NCBI RefSeq assembly: GCF_002251945.1
Contig: NZ_NDHW01000091.1
Coordinates: 1-64,000, forward strand
Length of the DNA: 64,000 nt
Direction: 5' to 3'
Source: Pseudanabaena sp. SR411
Lineage (GTDB): Bacteria; Cyanobacteriota; Cyanobacteriia; Pseudanabaenales; Pseudanabaenaceae
Below are positions 27,699 through 37,793 of this stretch, one piece after another. Both the position numbers and the translations under genes were made by a program. Within the stretch, counting starts at the first letter, position 1, and each line of letters starts with the position of its first letter. The notes below the pieces were generated by a model. It ran no database searches, was not told where the DNA came from, and saw only the letters and a program-made list of their open reading frames with translations.

Positions 27699-30600
27699 TA
27701 ACTACTGCAAGTCTTCTCGATCCAACAGATTTACGATCGGCGATCGCCCGCAATTCGCCTTTGGTGTCACCAGATACGTCAGTCATGGCAGCGATCGCGA
27801 TGATGGGGGAAACTGACTCAAACTATGTGTTAGTGGTGGAGAACGTATCTGAAAAGAGCGGTTTGCTCGGCATTCTGTCCGAGCGTGATCTTATTCGTCT
27901 TGTCACTCAGCCCATATCCTTAGCCCAGTTGCCAATTCAGTCGGTGATGAGCCATCCCGTCATCACCATCCAAGAATCTACATTCACTGATATTAACGAT
28001 GCTCTAGCCCTATTGCAACAGCATCATATTCGTCATTTACCTGTGCTAGATGATCGCGATCGCATTGTGGGGTTACTAGACCAAAGCACTTTAATCGAGA
28101 TGGCGAATCTAGCTGATCGTAGACAAGCTGAAGCTGCCCTACAACAACTCAACCAAGACTTAGAAAGGAAAGTAGAACATCGGACTGCCGCTTTGCAAGC
28201 GAGTGAAGCAACCCTTCGCACGATCTTGGACACAATTCCTGATTTATTGCTGCGACTTCAGCGTGATGGCACTTGCTTGGCATATATCAAGTCAGACATT
28301 GAGGCGGAGAATTTTCTACCAATTGTCAACCATATTTCGGAAGTTCTACCGCCAAATTTACTCCAGAGGCAGTTGCAATTTATCGAGCAAGCAATCACGA
28401 CGGGTGAATTACAAGTCTATGAGCATCACTTCCTCAAGCAGGATCGTTTAGTCTACGAAGAAGTGAGGATACTCGCCATTAATGATCAAGAAGTTTTGGC
28501 AATCGTGCGGAATATTACGGCTCGTAAGCTTGCCGAAGCAGAGCTACAGCAACTCAACCAAGATCTAGAACGCCGCGTGGAGCAACGTACTGAAGCTCTA
28601 AGACGTAGTGAAGAGCGTACCCAAGCTACGCTTTTGGCTTTGCCCGATCTGGTATTTCGGGTTAACCGAGATGGTGAGTATATTGACTTCTTAACATCTC
28701 CCCAAGGGAAGAATCTGGTTGATCCTCAACAAGTAATTGGCAAAAGTATTTTTGATGCTTTGTCAGCAGATATTATCCCCTCTCATTCAGAGACTAAATT
28801 CACGACTCTTCAGCAAGCACTGACTACGCAAACCTTGCAGACCTACGAACAGCAGGTTTGGATTGATGGTGAACTGCGGTACGAAGAAGTGCGCGTTGCT
28901 CCATGCAATAACGATGAAGTCGTTTTTCTGATCCGTGACATTAGCGATCGCAAACTTGTCGAAAAAGCTCTATTGGAATCTCAACAATTTATTCAAACTG
29001 TGGTTGATACTGTCCCACTCTCACTATTTTGGAAGAATCGAGAGTCTGTCTATTTGGGATGCAATCAGCAATTTGCCAAAGTGCTTGGGTTGAACTCGGT
29101 GGAAGAGATCATTGGGAAAACTGACTTTGATCTTCCCTCGACACAAGCCGAGATAATCGCCCATCGTGCCGACGATCAGCGCGTTATGGAAGCGGGTCAA
29201 GCCAGACAGGGGATCGAAGAAACGATAACTCTGCCTAATGGTGAACAGCGATGGGTAGAAACCCATAAAGCTCCATTGCGTGACTGGACAGATTATATTA
29301 TTGGTTTAGTAGGTATATCGCAGGATGTTACTATTCGCCGCCAAATTGAATTGCGACTGAAATATCAAGCAGATCAGGAACGCATTCTCGGAGCGATTAC
29401 TCAACGAATGCGATCGTCCCTAGATTTGACAGAGATTCTCAATGCAACTGTTGAGGATGTTCGGGAAGTCTTACAGTCAGACCGAGTGCTGATTTATCAG
29501 TTAATTGCAGGAGAGCCAAAGTCTGCTCTAGCTGAATCCACTTTGCCAAATTGCTCAAAACTTCTAAATATCGTCTTCCCTGAGGATATTATCTCTCAAG
29601 ACAGCTACAATCACTATACTCAAGGAGATGTGTTTATCCTTTGCGATCGCGAAGCAAAAAACCCGTCAGACTTGCCCAGTTGGGTCGAATTCCTCACAAA
29701 ACTCAAAGTTAGAGCTGCCCTCGCAGTTCCGATTATTCAGGATCAAATCCTGTGGGGATTGTTGATTGTCCATCAATGCGACTCTCCGCGCTACTGGCAA
29801 GACCTAGAAATAAATTTACTCCAACAAATTTCCAACTGGTTAGCGATCGCCATTCAACAAGCTAGTCTCCACAAGCAACTTCAGTCTGAACTTGTGGTGA
29901 GGCAGCAAACAGAGATCAAGCTCACTAAGAGCAACCAAGAACTATCTGTTTTTAACGAAGAACTTGGTCGAGCTACCCGCTTGAAGGATGAGTTTTTAGC
30001 CAACATGAGCCACGAACTTCGGACTCCTCTAAATGCCATATTGGGTATGACTGAAGGGCTACAAGAGGAAGTCTTTGGTGCAGTAAGTGAGCGACAAGTT
30101 AAAGCATTAGAAACTGTGGAACGTAGTAGTAATCACCTACTGGAGCTAATCAACGACATCCTCGATATCGCTAAAATTGAATCTGGGCAGATGGTACTAG
30201 ACTATAATCTCTGTACTGTGGCTTCCCTCTGCCAATCCAGTCTTGCCTTTATCAAACAACAAGCCTTAAAACAACGCATTCAGCTTGAGATTAAACTGCA
30301 ACTGAACCTACCTCAACTATTAGTGGATGAGCGGCGCATTCGTCAGGTGTTGATTAACCTGCTTAACAATGCCGTGAAATTCACCCCAGAGGGTGGACGT
30401 ATCACCCTAGAAGTTCACCAACTTCTTCCTGAACTAGACCGATCGTCACAACGCTTTTTACAGATTGCGGTAATCGATACAGGCATTGGTATTTCCGCAG
30501 AGAATATTAAGAAGCTATTTCAGCCCTTTATTCAAATCGATAGTGCTTTAAATCGTCAATATGATGGGACTGGCTTGGGACTCGCTCTCGTTAAACGGAT

Positions 30601-31141
30601 TGTGGAACTCCACGGCGGTAGGGTGGGACTAACCAGTGAACTTGGAGTGGGAAGTCGCTTTACGATCGAGCTACCCTGTGCGCTCGATGAGGCTATGTCA
30701 CCGAAAATGCCAGCAGGCGTAGACCTAACGACTACTCCAGAAGAAAAATCCTCTCCAGCCAACGTAGCCACTACCCGATCGCCTCTAATCCTGATCGCAG
30801 AAGATAACGAAGCCAATATTGGCACTTTCTCTAGCTACCTCACTGCGAAAGGCTATCGGATTTTGATCGCTAAGGATGGTCAAGAAGCCCTTGACCTTGC
30901 TAAAGCCCATCATCCCGATCTCATTTTGATGGATATCCAAATGCCGATCATGGATGGACTTGAGGCTACTAGACAAATTCGCCGCGATCCAGATTTGGTT
31001 AAGATTCCCATTATTGCCTTGACGGCTTTGGCGATGACAGGCGATCGCGAAAGATGTCTGGATGCAGGTGCTAACGATTATTTGACGAAACCAGTTAAAC
31101 TTAAGCTATTGGTTACCACCATGCAGCAATTTTTGGCGTAA
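27695..31141 (+). CDS. Hybrid histidine kinase: CBS2-PAS3-GAF-HisKA-HATPase-REC
   Basis: 1148 residues. A CBS pair (about 15-145) is followed by a coiled linker, PAS (175-280), a second coiled linker, PAS (305-420), PAS (425-550), a phytochrome-family GAF (555-725), HisKA with His773, HATPase and a receiver with Asp1080. The GAF keeps the frame of the bilin GAFs (KVRAALAVPII, LWGLLIVHQC..PRYW) but has Trp-Val (PSWVEFL) where the chromophore Cys-His should be, so it is probably chromophore-free. The GTG start overlaps the previous stop by four bases. The terminal receiver resembles that of the kinase at 15231 most closely, ending TKPVKLKLLV in both. Confidence 0.9.
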   Translation: MITTASLLDPTDLRSAIARNSPLVSPDTSVMAAIAMMGETDSNYVLVVENVSEKSGLLGILSERDLIRLVTQPISLAQLPIQSVMSHPVITIQESTFTDINDALALLQQHHIRHLPVLDDRDRIVGLLDQSTLIEMANLADRRQAEAALQQLNQDLERKVEHRTAALQASEATLRTILDTIPDLLLRLQRDGTCLAYIKSDIEAENFLPIVNHISEVLPPNLLQRQLQFIEQAITTGELQVYEHHFLKQDRLVYEEVRILAINDQEVLAIVRNITARKLAEAELQQLNQDLERRVEQRTEALRRSEERTQATLLALPDLVFRVNRDGEYIDFLTSPQGKNLVDPQQVIGKSIFDALSADIIPSHSETKFTTLQQALTTQTLQTYEQQVWIDGELRYEEVRVAPCNNDEVVFLIRDISDRKLVEKALLESQQFIQTVVDTVPLSLFWKNRESVYLGCNQQFAKVLGLNSVEEIIGKTDFDLPSTQAEIIAHRADDQRVMEAGQARQGIEETITLPNGEQRWVETHKAPLRDWTDYIIGLVGISQDVTIRRQIELRLKYQADQERILGAITQRMRSSLDLTEILNATVEDVREVLQSDRVLIYQLIAGEPKSALAESTLPNCSKLLNIVFPEDIISQDSYNHYTQGDVFILCDREAKNPSDLPSWVEFLTKLKVRAALAVPIIQDQILWGLLIVHQCDSPRYWQDLEINLLQQISNWLAIAIQQASLHKQLQSELVVRQQTEIKLTKSNQELSVFNEELGRATRLKDEFLANMSHELRTPLNAILGMTEGLQEEVFGAVSERQVKALETVERSSNHLLELINDILDIAKIESGQMVLDYNLCTVASLCQSSLAFIKQQALKQRIQLEIKLQLNLPQLLVDERRIRQVLINLLNNAVKFTPEGGRITLEVHQLLPELDRSSQRFLQIAVIDTGIGISAENIKKLFQPFIQIDSALNRQYDGTGLGLALVKRIVELHGGRVGLTSELGVGSRFTIELPCALDEAMSPKMPAGVDLTTTPEEKSSPANVATTRSPLILIAEDNEANIGTFSSYLTAKGYRILIAKDGQEALDLAKAHHPDLILMDIQMPIMDGLEATRQIRRDPDLVKIPIIALTALAMTGDRERCLDAGANDYLTKPVKLKLLVTTMQQFLA

Positions 31142-31154
31142 GCTTTCATCCCAA

Positions 31155-34100
31155 ATGTTTTTAAGCAACAAAATAGTTTATGGATATGCGATCGCGCTAG
31201 GTATTACCTCCTTAGGTACTGCAACTGGATTGCTGCTGGGAAATTACTACCATCAAGAAGTACTCCAAAAAACTCAAGTTGTATCCGAAGAGCGTAAAGC
31301 TCTGAATACGCTCCAGTTAGATGTTTTATCCAATCGCCCTGCGAAACAACTATCCCCCAATTTACGAGATTCAGAGGGGTTTCGGCGTGAGAGTCGCCAA
31401 CTGCTGGAAAACATCCAAACAACCTTAAACCTTTTAGAAAACCATAACGCTTCAGAACAGTTCTCGACCATAGAAGGGCTAGAATCTTTGCTTAAGGATT
31501 ATGAAGTTTTTACAAGAAAATTTAAGCAAGAAACCCAAGAACTGCTCAAGAAATTAGAACCCCTTGCCGCATCGCCGAAAACTTTACCAGAGGCAGAATT
31601 ACAGTTAGTCAAGTTTTTTAAGAGTAAGAATTTTCTTGAATTTGTGGAGTTTCCCGATCGCTTAGCTCCCTTTGCTCAGATTATCTACCAACAGGAAAAA
31701 GATGTGGACATGGCTATCAAGCAAGCTAAAGTCCTTCGCTTTCAAATTAGCATCACTAGTCTGATCTTGTCAGTCGCGATCGCCGCTTTATTTATCAAGT
31801 ATGCTAGCCATGCGATCGCCATTGAGCAAGCTCAAAACAACCAAAAATTGCACGATCAACTAGTTGAGCGTCAGCAAACAGAAGCCAAATTAATCAAAAG
31901 CGAAACCCATCAACGCGCCATCCTTAGTGCCATTCCTGACATGATCATCCGCATGAATCGGGACGGCTTCTATTCGGAATTTGTGACCAGACCAAACTTT
32001 GCAGTGGTAGGTGTTTTAGCGGATCTGGTAGGAACGCATGTATCTGAGACGCTTCCTGCTGATGTGGTAGAACAACGCATGAATTATATCCAACGGGCAT
32101 TTCAAACTAATTCCATGCAGATGTATGAACAAACTATCTGCATGGATGGTAGAGAACAAATCGAAGAGGTGCGAATAGTTCCCTATAGTGAAGATGAAGT
32201 TTTGTTGTTAGTTCGAGACGTTAGCGAACAGCACATTGCCATGCGCGAACGTAAACAAGCCGAACTAGCCCTAGCTGCGAGTGAAGCTCAAAGCCGAGTC
32301 ATGTTAGCGGCGATTCCTGATCTGATGTTTCGGGTGGGATCTGATGGAATTTATCGGGAATTTGTTACTCAAAATCGTGATTTTGCGATCGCTGCTCCCA
32401 GACTTGATCGCGCTGGTATGTCGATGGCGGAAGTGTTACCTGAAGCGATAGTTGATCGCCAGTTTTACTATTTACAAAAAGCTCTAGAAACTGGGGAGCT
32501 ACAGGTTTACGAACAGCAAGTTCAAGTGGGAGATCGGTTGATCTATGAAGAAGTTAGAGCGGTTAAAAGTGGCGAAGATGAAGTTCTATTTATGATTCGT
32601 GACATTAGCGATCGCAAACAAGCAGAAGCAAATCTCGAAAAAGAATATTACCGCAGCGCAATGCTCTTTAATACTTCTCTAGATGGTTTGTTTGTGTTAA
32701 ATCTTCAAGGTTTTTTGATCGACGCTAATCAAAGTTTTGCGAACATGTTGGGCTATAGTCGCGAAGAAGTGCTGACATTGAGTATTTACGATATTGATGC
32801 TAAATGGACAGCAGAAGAATTGAGAAAAGGAATTCAAGAGTTTGGGCAGGACAAAAGTGTCAAGTTTGAAACCTTGCATCGGCGCAAGGATGGTTCGCTC
32901 TGTACGGTGGAAATTAGCGCTAGCAGTGTGAATTGGTCTGGTGAGATCGTTCAGTTTGGGATCTGTCGGGATATCACTGAGCGGAAACAAGCCGAGCAGC
33001 AATTGCAACAACTTAATCAATTTCTAGAAGCCAAAGTCAAAGAACGCACTTCAGAACTCCAAAAACGGGAAATAGAACTACAAAATCTGTCGGAACGCCT
33101 TGCGCTATCACTAAGATCTGGGGCGATCGGCACTTGGGAATGGGATATTGGAAAAAATGTGATCATTTGGGATGATCGCATGTACGAACTTTATGGAATC
33201 ACAAAACCATCTGAATTACTTAGAGTCAGTGAATCAAACCAAAATGTGGTCTACGATATTTGGTCTAACGGATTACATCCTGATGATCGGCTAGCAACAG
33301 AAACATTGCTCCAGCAAGCTGCTTTAGGAAATGCTGAATATGATACGGAGTTTCGAGTCGTACATCCTGATCGCAGCATCCATTTTATTAAAGCCTATGG
33401 GATTGTGGTGCGCGATGATCAGGGTACTCCCCAAAGCATGATTGGAGTCAATTTTGATATTAGCGATCGCAAACAATCAGAACTACAACTACAACAAACA
33501 AATGAAGAATTGATCCGCGCAACCAGACTTAAGGATGAATTTCTCGCCAATATGAGTCATGAACTTCGCACGCCGCTTAATGCAATTCTTGGTATGACTG
33601 AGGGCTTACAAGAGCAGGTTTTTGGCAATATTAACGAACGACAGCTTAAGGCTCTACTAACCATTGAACGCAGTGCCGCTCATCTGTTAGAGCTAATCAA
33701 CGATATTCTTGATTTAGCCAAAATTGAAGCAGGGCAAATCAAGTTAGACTGCACTCCCACATCCATTAGTCATCTCTGCCAATCCAGTGTAGCCTTTGTC
33801 AAACAACATGCCTCGCAAAAACATATTCAACTGGATATCAAACTTCAGAGCAATCTGCCGTCGCTATTTATCGATGAACGTCGCATTCGCCAAGTTTTGA
33901 TTAATCTGCTGAACAATGCGGTTAAATTTACTCCAGTAGGAGGAAAAATTATACTGGAAGTTACGCAGTTGTCCCCTGATTTAGTGATTAGCGATCGCCC
34001 TTCACCACAATACTTGCGAATTTCTGTAAGCGATACAGGTATCGGCATCTCACCAGAAAATATCAAAAGATTATTTCAGCCCTTTATCCAAATCGATAGT

Positions 34101-34688
34101 GCCTTAAATCGACAATATGAAGGAACGGGGCTAGGACTTGCCCTCGTGAAACGCATCGTCGAACTCCACGGTGGTCGAGTCGGTCTAACTAGTGAATTGG
34201 GTGTGGGTAGTTGTTTTACGGTCGATCTACCCCATGACTGTGATTCTACACTAGCTGTCAGTAACAAACTAGATGCTACTCCCGTATTGGATTACTCACT
34301 TCCCCTCAAAGCCGATGGTCAAACCCCTCTGATCTTGATAGTAGAAGACAACGAAGCCAATATCATTAGCACTGCAAGCTATCTAGAAGCTAAGGGCTAT
34401 CGCATTTTGCTAGCTAGGAATGGTCAGGAGGCGATCGCTCTTACGAAAGCGCATCATCCTCAGTTGATTTTGATGGATATCCAAATGCCCGTTATGGATG
34501 GTCTAGAGGCAACACAACAAATTCGCCTCGACCCCAGTTTGGTTGATATACCGATTATTGCCATGACGGCTCTAGCAATGGCTGGCGATCTCGATCGCTG
34601 CCTTGCTGCGGGAGTCAATGAATATCTGAGTAAACCCATTAAATTAAGGGAACTCACAGCGATCATTCAAAAACTGTGTAAACTCTGA
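31155..34688 (+). CDS. Membrane-bound hybrid kinase: TM-sensor-TM-PAS4-HisKA-HATPase-REC
   Basis: 1177 residues, the only kinase of the array with membrane anchors. One helix lies at about 7-29 ([20 protein letters not shown]) and another near 197-219 ([17 protein letters not shown]). The 165 residues between are charged and mostly helical, resembling a four-helix-bundle extracytoplasmic sensor; ligand unknown. Four PAS follow (245-360, 375-490, 495-620, 640-775), then HisKA with His802, HATPase and a receiver with Asp1108 in [13 protein letters not shown]. The receiver opens [11 protein letters not shown] where its paralogues have LILLAEDNEAN. It starts 13 bases after the previous kinase and is followed 22 bases later by the RsbQ-like gene. 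Confidence 0.9.
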   Translation: MFLSNKIVYGYAIALGITSLGTATGLLLGNYYHQEVLQKTQVVSEERKALNTLQLDVLSNRPAKQLSPNLRDSEGFRRESRQLLENIQTTLNLLENHNASEQFSTIEGLESLLKDYEVFTRKFKQETQELLKKLEPLAASPKTLPEAELQLVKFFKSKNFLEFVEFPDRLAPFAQIIYQQEKDVDMAIKQAKVLRFQISITSLILSVAIAALFIKYASHAIAIEQAQNNQKLHDQLVERQQTEAKLIKSETHQRAILSAIPDMIIRMNRDGFYSEFVTRPNFAVVGVLADLVGTHVSETLPADVVEQRMNYIQRAFQTNSMQMYEQTICMDGREQIEEVRIVPYSEDEVLLLVRDVSEQHIAMRERKQAELALAASEAQSRVMLAAIPDLMFRVGSDGIYREFVTQNRDFAIAAPRLDRAGMSMAEVLPEAIVDRQFYYLQKALETGELQVYEQQVQVGDRLIYEEVRAVKSGEDEVLFMIRDISDRKQAEANLEKEYYRSAMLFNTSLDGLFVLNLQGFLIDANQSFANMLGYSREEVLTLSIYDIDAKWTAEELRKGIQEFGQDKSVKFETLHRRKDGSLCTVEISASSVNWSGEIVQFGICRDITERKQAEQQLQQLNQFLEAKVKERTSELQKREIELQNLSERLALSLRSGAIGTWEWDIGKNVIIWDDRMYELYGITKPSELLRVSESNQNVVYDIWSNGLHPDDRLATETLLQQAALGNAEYDTEFRVVHPDRSIHFIKAYGIVVRDDQGTPQSMIGVNFDISDRKQSELQLQQTNEELIRATRLKDEFLANMSHELRTPLNAILGMTEGLQEQVFGNINERQLKALLTIERSAAHLLELINDILDLAKIEAGQIKLDCTPTSISHLCQSSVAFVKQHASQKHIQLDIKLQSNLPSLFIDERRIRQVLINLLNNAVKFTPVGGKIILEVTQLSPDLVISDRPSPQYLRISVSDTGIGISPENIKRLFQPFIQIDSALNRQYEGTGLGLALVKRIVELHGGRVGLTSELGVGSCFTVDLPHDCDSTLAVSNKLDATPVLDYSLPLKADGQTPLILIVEDNEANIISTASYLEAKGYRILLARNGQEAIALTKAHHPQLILMDIQMPVMDGLEATQQIRLDPSLVDIPIIAMTALAMAGDLDRCLAAGVNEYLSKPIKLRELTAIIQKLCKL

Positions 34689-34710
34689 ATATTCACGAGG
34701 AGCACATCAA

Positions 34711-35517
34711 ATGACTCAAAACATTTTAAAACGGAACAATGTCAAAGTAAGCGGACATGGTAAACAGCCTATGCTGTTTGCCCACGGATTCGGATGCGAT
34801 CAAAATATGTGGCGCTTTGTCATACCCGCTTTCGAGAATGACTATCAAGTAATTCTCTTGGATTATGTGGGTTCAGGACAATCAGATCTGCAAGCTTACA
34901 GTGCTGAACGTTACACAAACTTGAATGGCTATGCTCAGGACATTCTCGATATTTGCGAAGCCTTGAAATTACAAGATGTAATTTTAGTCGGTCATTCCGT
35001 CAGTAGCATGATTGGGATCTTGGCATCTATTCAAGCTCCTCATCTTTTTGAAAGATTGATTCTGGTTAGCCCATCTCCTTGCTACATCAACGATCTCCCT
35101 GATTATATTGGTGGTTTTGAGCGTTCAGATATTGAGGGTTTACTAGATATTATGGAAAAGAACTACATTGGCTGGGCGAGTTTTTTGGCTCCAATGGTGA
35201 TGAAAAATGAGGAGCGACCTGAGCTAATGCAAGAGCTGGAAACTAGTTTTTGTTCAACCGATCCTGAGATTGCCAACCGCTTTGCCAAAGCTACTTTCTA
35301 TGGGGACAACCGTAGCGACCTTCCTAAAGTGACAACACCATCATTGATCTTACAATGTGCTGAAGATGCGATCGCACCTTCAGATGTGGGACAATATATG
35401 CATCGTCATCTGTCTCAAAGCACCTTAAAATTGATGCAGGCAACTGGGCATTGCCCCCATATGAGTCATCCTCTCGAAACAATCACTTTAATGAAAGAAT
35501 ATTTGACAACCCCATAA
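34711..35517 (+). CDS. rsbQ: RsbQ-type alpha/beta hydrolase
   Basis: 268 residues, almost the length of Bacillus RsbQ (269). The oxyanion region is [14 protein letters not shown], the nucleophile Ser96 is in [10 protein letters not shown], the acid is Asp219 in CAEDAIAP and the base is His247 in [10 protein letters not shown]. As I recall, these positions are the same as those of the RsbQ triad. The family includes plant strigolactone and karrikin receptors (D14, KAI2). In Bacillus, RsbQ is needed for the PAS-phosphatase RsbP to respond to energy stress, probably by making or delivering a small hydrophobic ligand to its PAS domain. Here the gene lies 23 bases before a kinase whose N-terminal PAS is of RsbP type, so that kinase is the obvious partner. 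A GAGGAG ribosome-binding site precedes the ATG. Confidence 0.88.
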   Translation: MTQNILKRNNVKVSGHGKQPMLFAHGFGCDQNMWRFVIPAFENDYQVILLDYVGSGQSDLQAYSAERYTNLNGYAQDILDICEALKLQDVILVGHSVSSMIGILASIQAPHLFERLILVSPSPCYINDLPDYIGGFERSDIEGLLDIMEKNYIGWASFLAPMVMKNEERPELMQELETSFCSTDPEIANRFAKATFYGDNRSDLPKVTTPSLILQCAEDAIAPSDVGQYMHRHLSQSTLKLMQATGHCPHMSHPLETITLMKEYLTTP

Positions 35518-35540
35518 AGCCACCTTAGATCATTATCTGC

Positions 35541-37793
35541 ATGAGCCAACAGATCGACGAGCTACTCAACTTTGCGCCCTGTGGTTATCTCTCGTTTACC
35601 GACGATGGCTTAATTGTGGCGGTTAATTTTACATTATCAGAACTATTAGAATATCCTCCCGATCATCTATCAGGAAAAACTATTGATGCAATTTTACCGA
35701 TCGCCAGTCGCATTTTTTATCAGACGCATTTTTTTCCACTGCTAAAACTGCATGACAAACTTGGGGAAATCTATTTCTCCTTAAGAACGAAACAGGGTAA
35801 TGATATTCCCATGCTGATCAATGCAGTACGTCGTCAACAAGGAGAAAGTTTTGTCAACAATTGCATTTTTATTCCCATTCGGCAGCGGATTCAGTTTGAA
35901 GATGAAATCCTGAAAGCTAAGAAGGTAGCAGAAGCAGCCTGTCTTGCCCAAAAACAAGCGGAAATTGCACTGAGGCAACAGTATGATCGATTGATTCTGC
36001 TGGGAGAGATTACCCAAAGAATTAGACAATTCCTCGATTTGTCAACTATTTTTGAGGTTTCCGTTCGAGAGATTCGGCAGTCCATTCATGCCGATCGCAT
36101 TGGCATCTTTAAATTCGATCCAGATTCTAATTTCAGCGATGGCGAGTTTGTGTCTGAAGCTGTAGTAGAAGGATTTGACTCTACGATCGCGGCTAAAATT
36201 AGCGTCCACTGTTTTGGTGGGCAATATGCTGCCTCCTATCAACAAGGTCGGATTCAAGTAGTTGAAGACATCGACAAAGCTGAACTAACAGAATGTCATC
36301 GAGATATTTTAAAGCGATTCCAAGTTCGGGCAAATTTAGTTTTCCCCCTCTTGGAAGGAACATATTTGTGGGGATTGCTCTGTATCCATCAATGTTCTAC
36401 TCCGCGCCAGTGGCAAGAGTCCGAGATTACATTTGTGCAGCAAATCGCCAACCAACTAGCGATCGCGATTAAACAAGCGAGTCTATTCGAGCAGTTGCAG
36501 CAAGAACTACGTGATCGCCAACAAGCTCAGCAACTGCTGACCGACCGCAATCAACAACTAGCACTCACCAACGCAGAACTTGACCGAGCTACCCGCCTCA
36601 AAGATGAATTTCTTGCCAACATGAGCCATGAACTTCGTACCCCTCTGAATGCCATCTTAGGAATGGCTGAAGGACTTCAAGAAAAAGTGTTTGGCGAGAT
36701 TAATCAGTCGCAAATTAAAGCCATCCAGATGATCGAGCGGAGTGGCTCCCATTTACTAGAACTGATTAATGACATTCTCGATGTTGCCAAAATTGAATCA
36801 GGGCAGATTAAGCTCGACCTTACGCCGACATCTATAGCCCCACTCTGTCAATCATGTCTTGCCTTTATCAAACAGCAGGCTTTAACAAAACGTATCCAAC
36901 TAGAGATTAAACTGCAACCGCATCTACCCGAACTATTAGTCGATGAACGGCGCATTCGTCAAGTCTTGATCAACCTGCTCAGTAATGCCGTTAAATTTAC
37001 TCCCGAAGGCGGTAAAATCACGATAGAAGTTAGTCGAGAGCAGCAAGTCTTCCCAACTATGCGCCCTACAGATATAGGAATGGGGATAAAAAAATACATC
37101 CAAATTGCTGTAATCGATACAGGCATTGGAATTTCTCCTGAAGGTATCAATAAATTGTTTCAACCATTCATTCAAATTGATAGTACTCTTAATCGGCAAT
37201 ATCAAGGTACAGGATTGGGGCTGGCTCTGGTGAAAAACCTTGTGGAAATACATGGCGGTAAAGTGAATTTAACTAGCGAAGTCGGTGTGGGTAGTTGCTT
37301 CACTGTTTATCTTCCTTTTGCTGATGATACTGAAGGAGCTTTGGCAGTGTCGCAAATTCCGACGAAACTAATCAGCGAATCTCATCAACCTGAGCAAGAC
37401 ATTCCCCACTTAATCCTGATTGCAGAAGACAACGAAGCCAATATCATGACGATTTCCAGCTATCTGAATGCTAAAGGTTATCATCTGATCTTAGCAAAAA
37501 ATGGACAAGAAGCGATCGCCCTAGCGAAGTCCAATCAACCAGATCTAATTTTGATGGATATCCAAATGCCTGTCATGGATGGAATCGAGGCAACTCAACA
37601 AATTCGTCTTGATCCTAACTTGGTTGATATCCCAATTATTGCAATGACTGCATTAGCGATGTCAGGCGATCGCGATCGCTGTCTGGATGCAGGGGCTAAT
37701 AAATACCTAAGTAAGCCGATGAAACTGAGGCAATTGGAGACGATGATTCAAGAGCTTTTAAATGCGAGGGGCGAAACAGATGGAACCACCTAA
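35541..37793 (+). CDS. Hybrid kinase: RsbP-type PAS-GAF(dual-Cys bilin type)-HisKA-HATPase-REC
   Basis: 750 residues. The N-terminal PAS (about 1-120; APCGYLSFTDDGLIVAVN, then IFYQTHFFPLLKLHDKLGEI) is of the kind found in RsbP. The GAF (150-325) has the Cys-His dyad C252-H253 in LTECHRDIL, followed by QVRANLVFPLL and LWGLLCIHQC, plus a second Cys, C224, in VHCFGGQYAASY at the DXCF position. The 28-residue distance between the cysteines equals that of TePixJ, as I recall, though Val replaces the Asp of DXCF. HisKA (His363), HATPase and a receiver (Asp673) follow. It should combine a ligand input supplied by the RsbQ-like neighbour with light sensing. Its 3' end overlaps the next gene by 14 bases. 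Confidence 0.88.
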   Translation: MSQQIDELLNFAPCGYLSFTDDGLIVAVNFTLSELLEYPPDHLSGKTIDAILPIASRIFYQTHFFPLLKLHDKLGEIYFSLRTKQGNDIPMLINAVRRQQGESFVNNCIFIPIRQRIQFEDEILKAKKVAEAACLAQKQAEIALRQQYDRLILLGEITQRIRQFLDLSTIFEVSVREIRQSIHADRIGIFKFDPDSNFSDGEFVSEAVVEGFDSTIAAKISVHCFGGQYAASYQQGRIQVVEDIDKAELTECHRDILKRFQVRANLVFPLLEGTYLWGLLCIHQCSTPRQWQESEITFVQQIANQLAIAIKQASLFEQLQQELRDRQQAQQLLTDRNQQLALTNAELDRATRLKDEFLANMSHELRTPLNAILGMAEGLQEKVFGEINQSQIKAIQMIERSGSHLLELINDILDVAKIESGQIKLDLTPTSIAPLCQSCLAFIKQQALTKRIQLEIKLQPHLPELLVDERRIRQVLINLLSNAVKFTPEGGKITIEVSREQQVFPTMRPTDIGMGIKKYIQIAVIDTGIGISPEGINKLFQPFIQIDSTLNRQYQGTGLGLALVKNLVEIHGGKVNLTSEVGVGSCFTVYLPFADDTEGALAVSQIPTKLISESHQPEQDIPHLILIAEDNEANIMTISSYLNAKGYHLILAKNGQEAIALAKSNQPDLILMDIQMPVMDGIEATQQIRLDPNLVDIPIIAMTALAMSGDRDRCLDAGANKYLSKPMKLRQLETMIQELLNARGETDGTT

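Noticed and set aside
28560-34690. Possible frameshifts in the long kinase genes
   Set aside because: Each kinase frame is continuous from sensor to final receiver with all key motifs, so no pseudogene call is supported.
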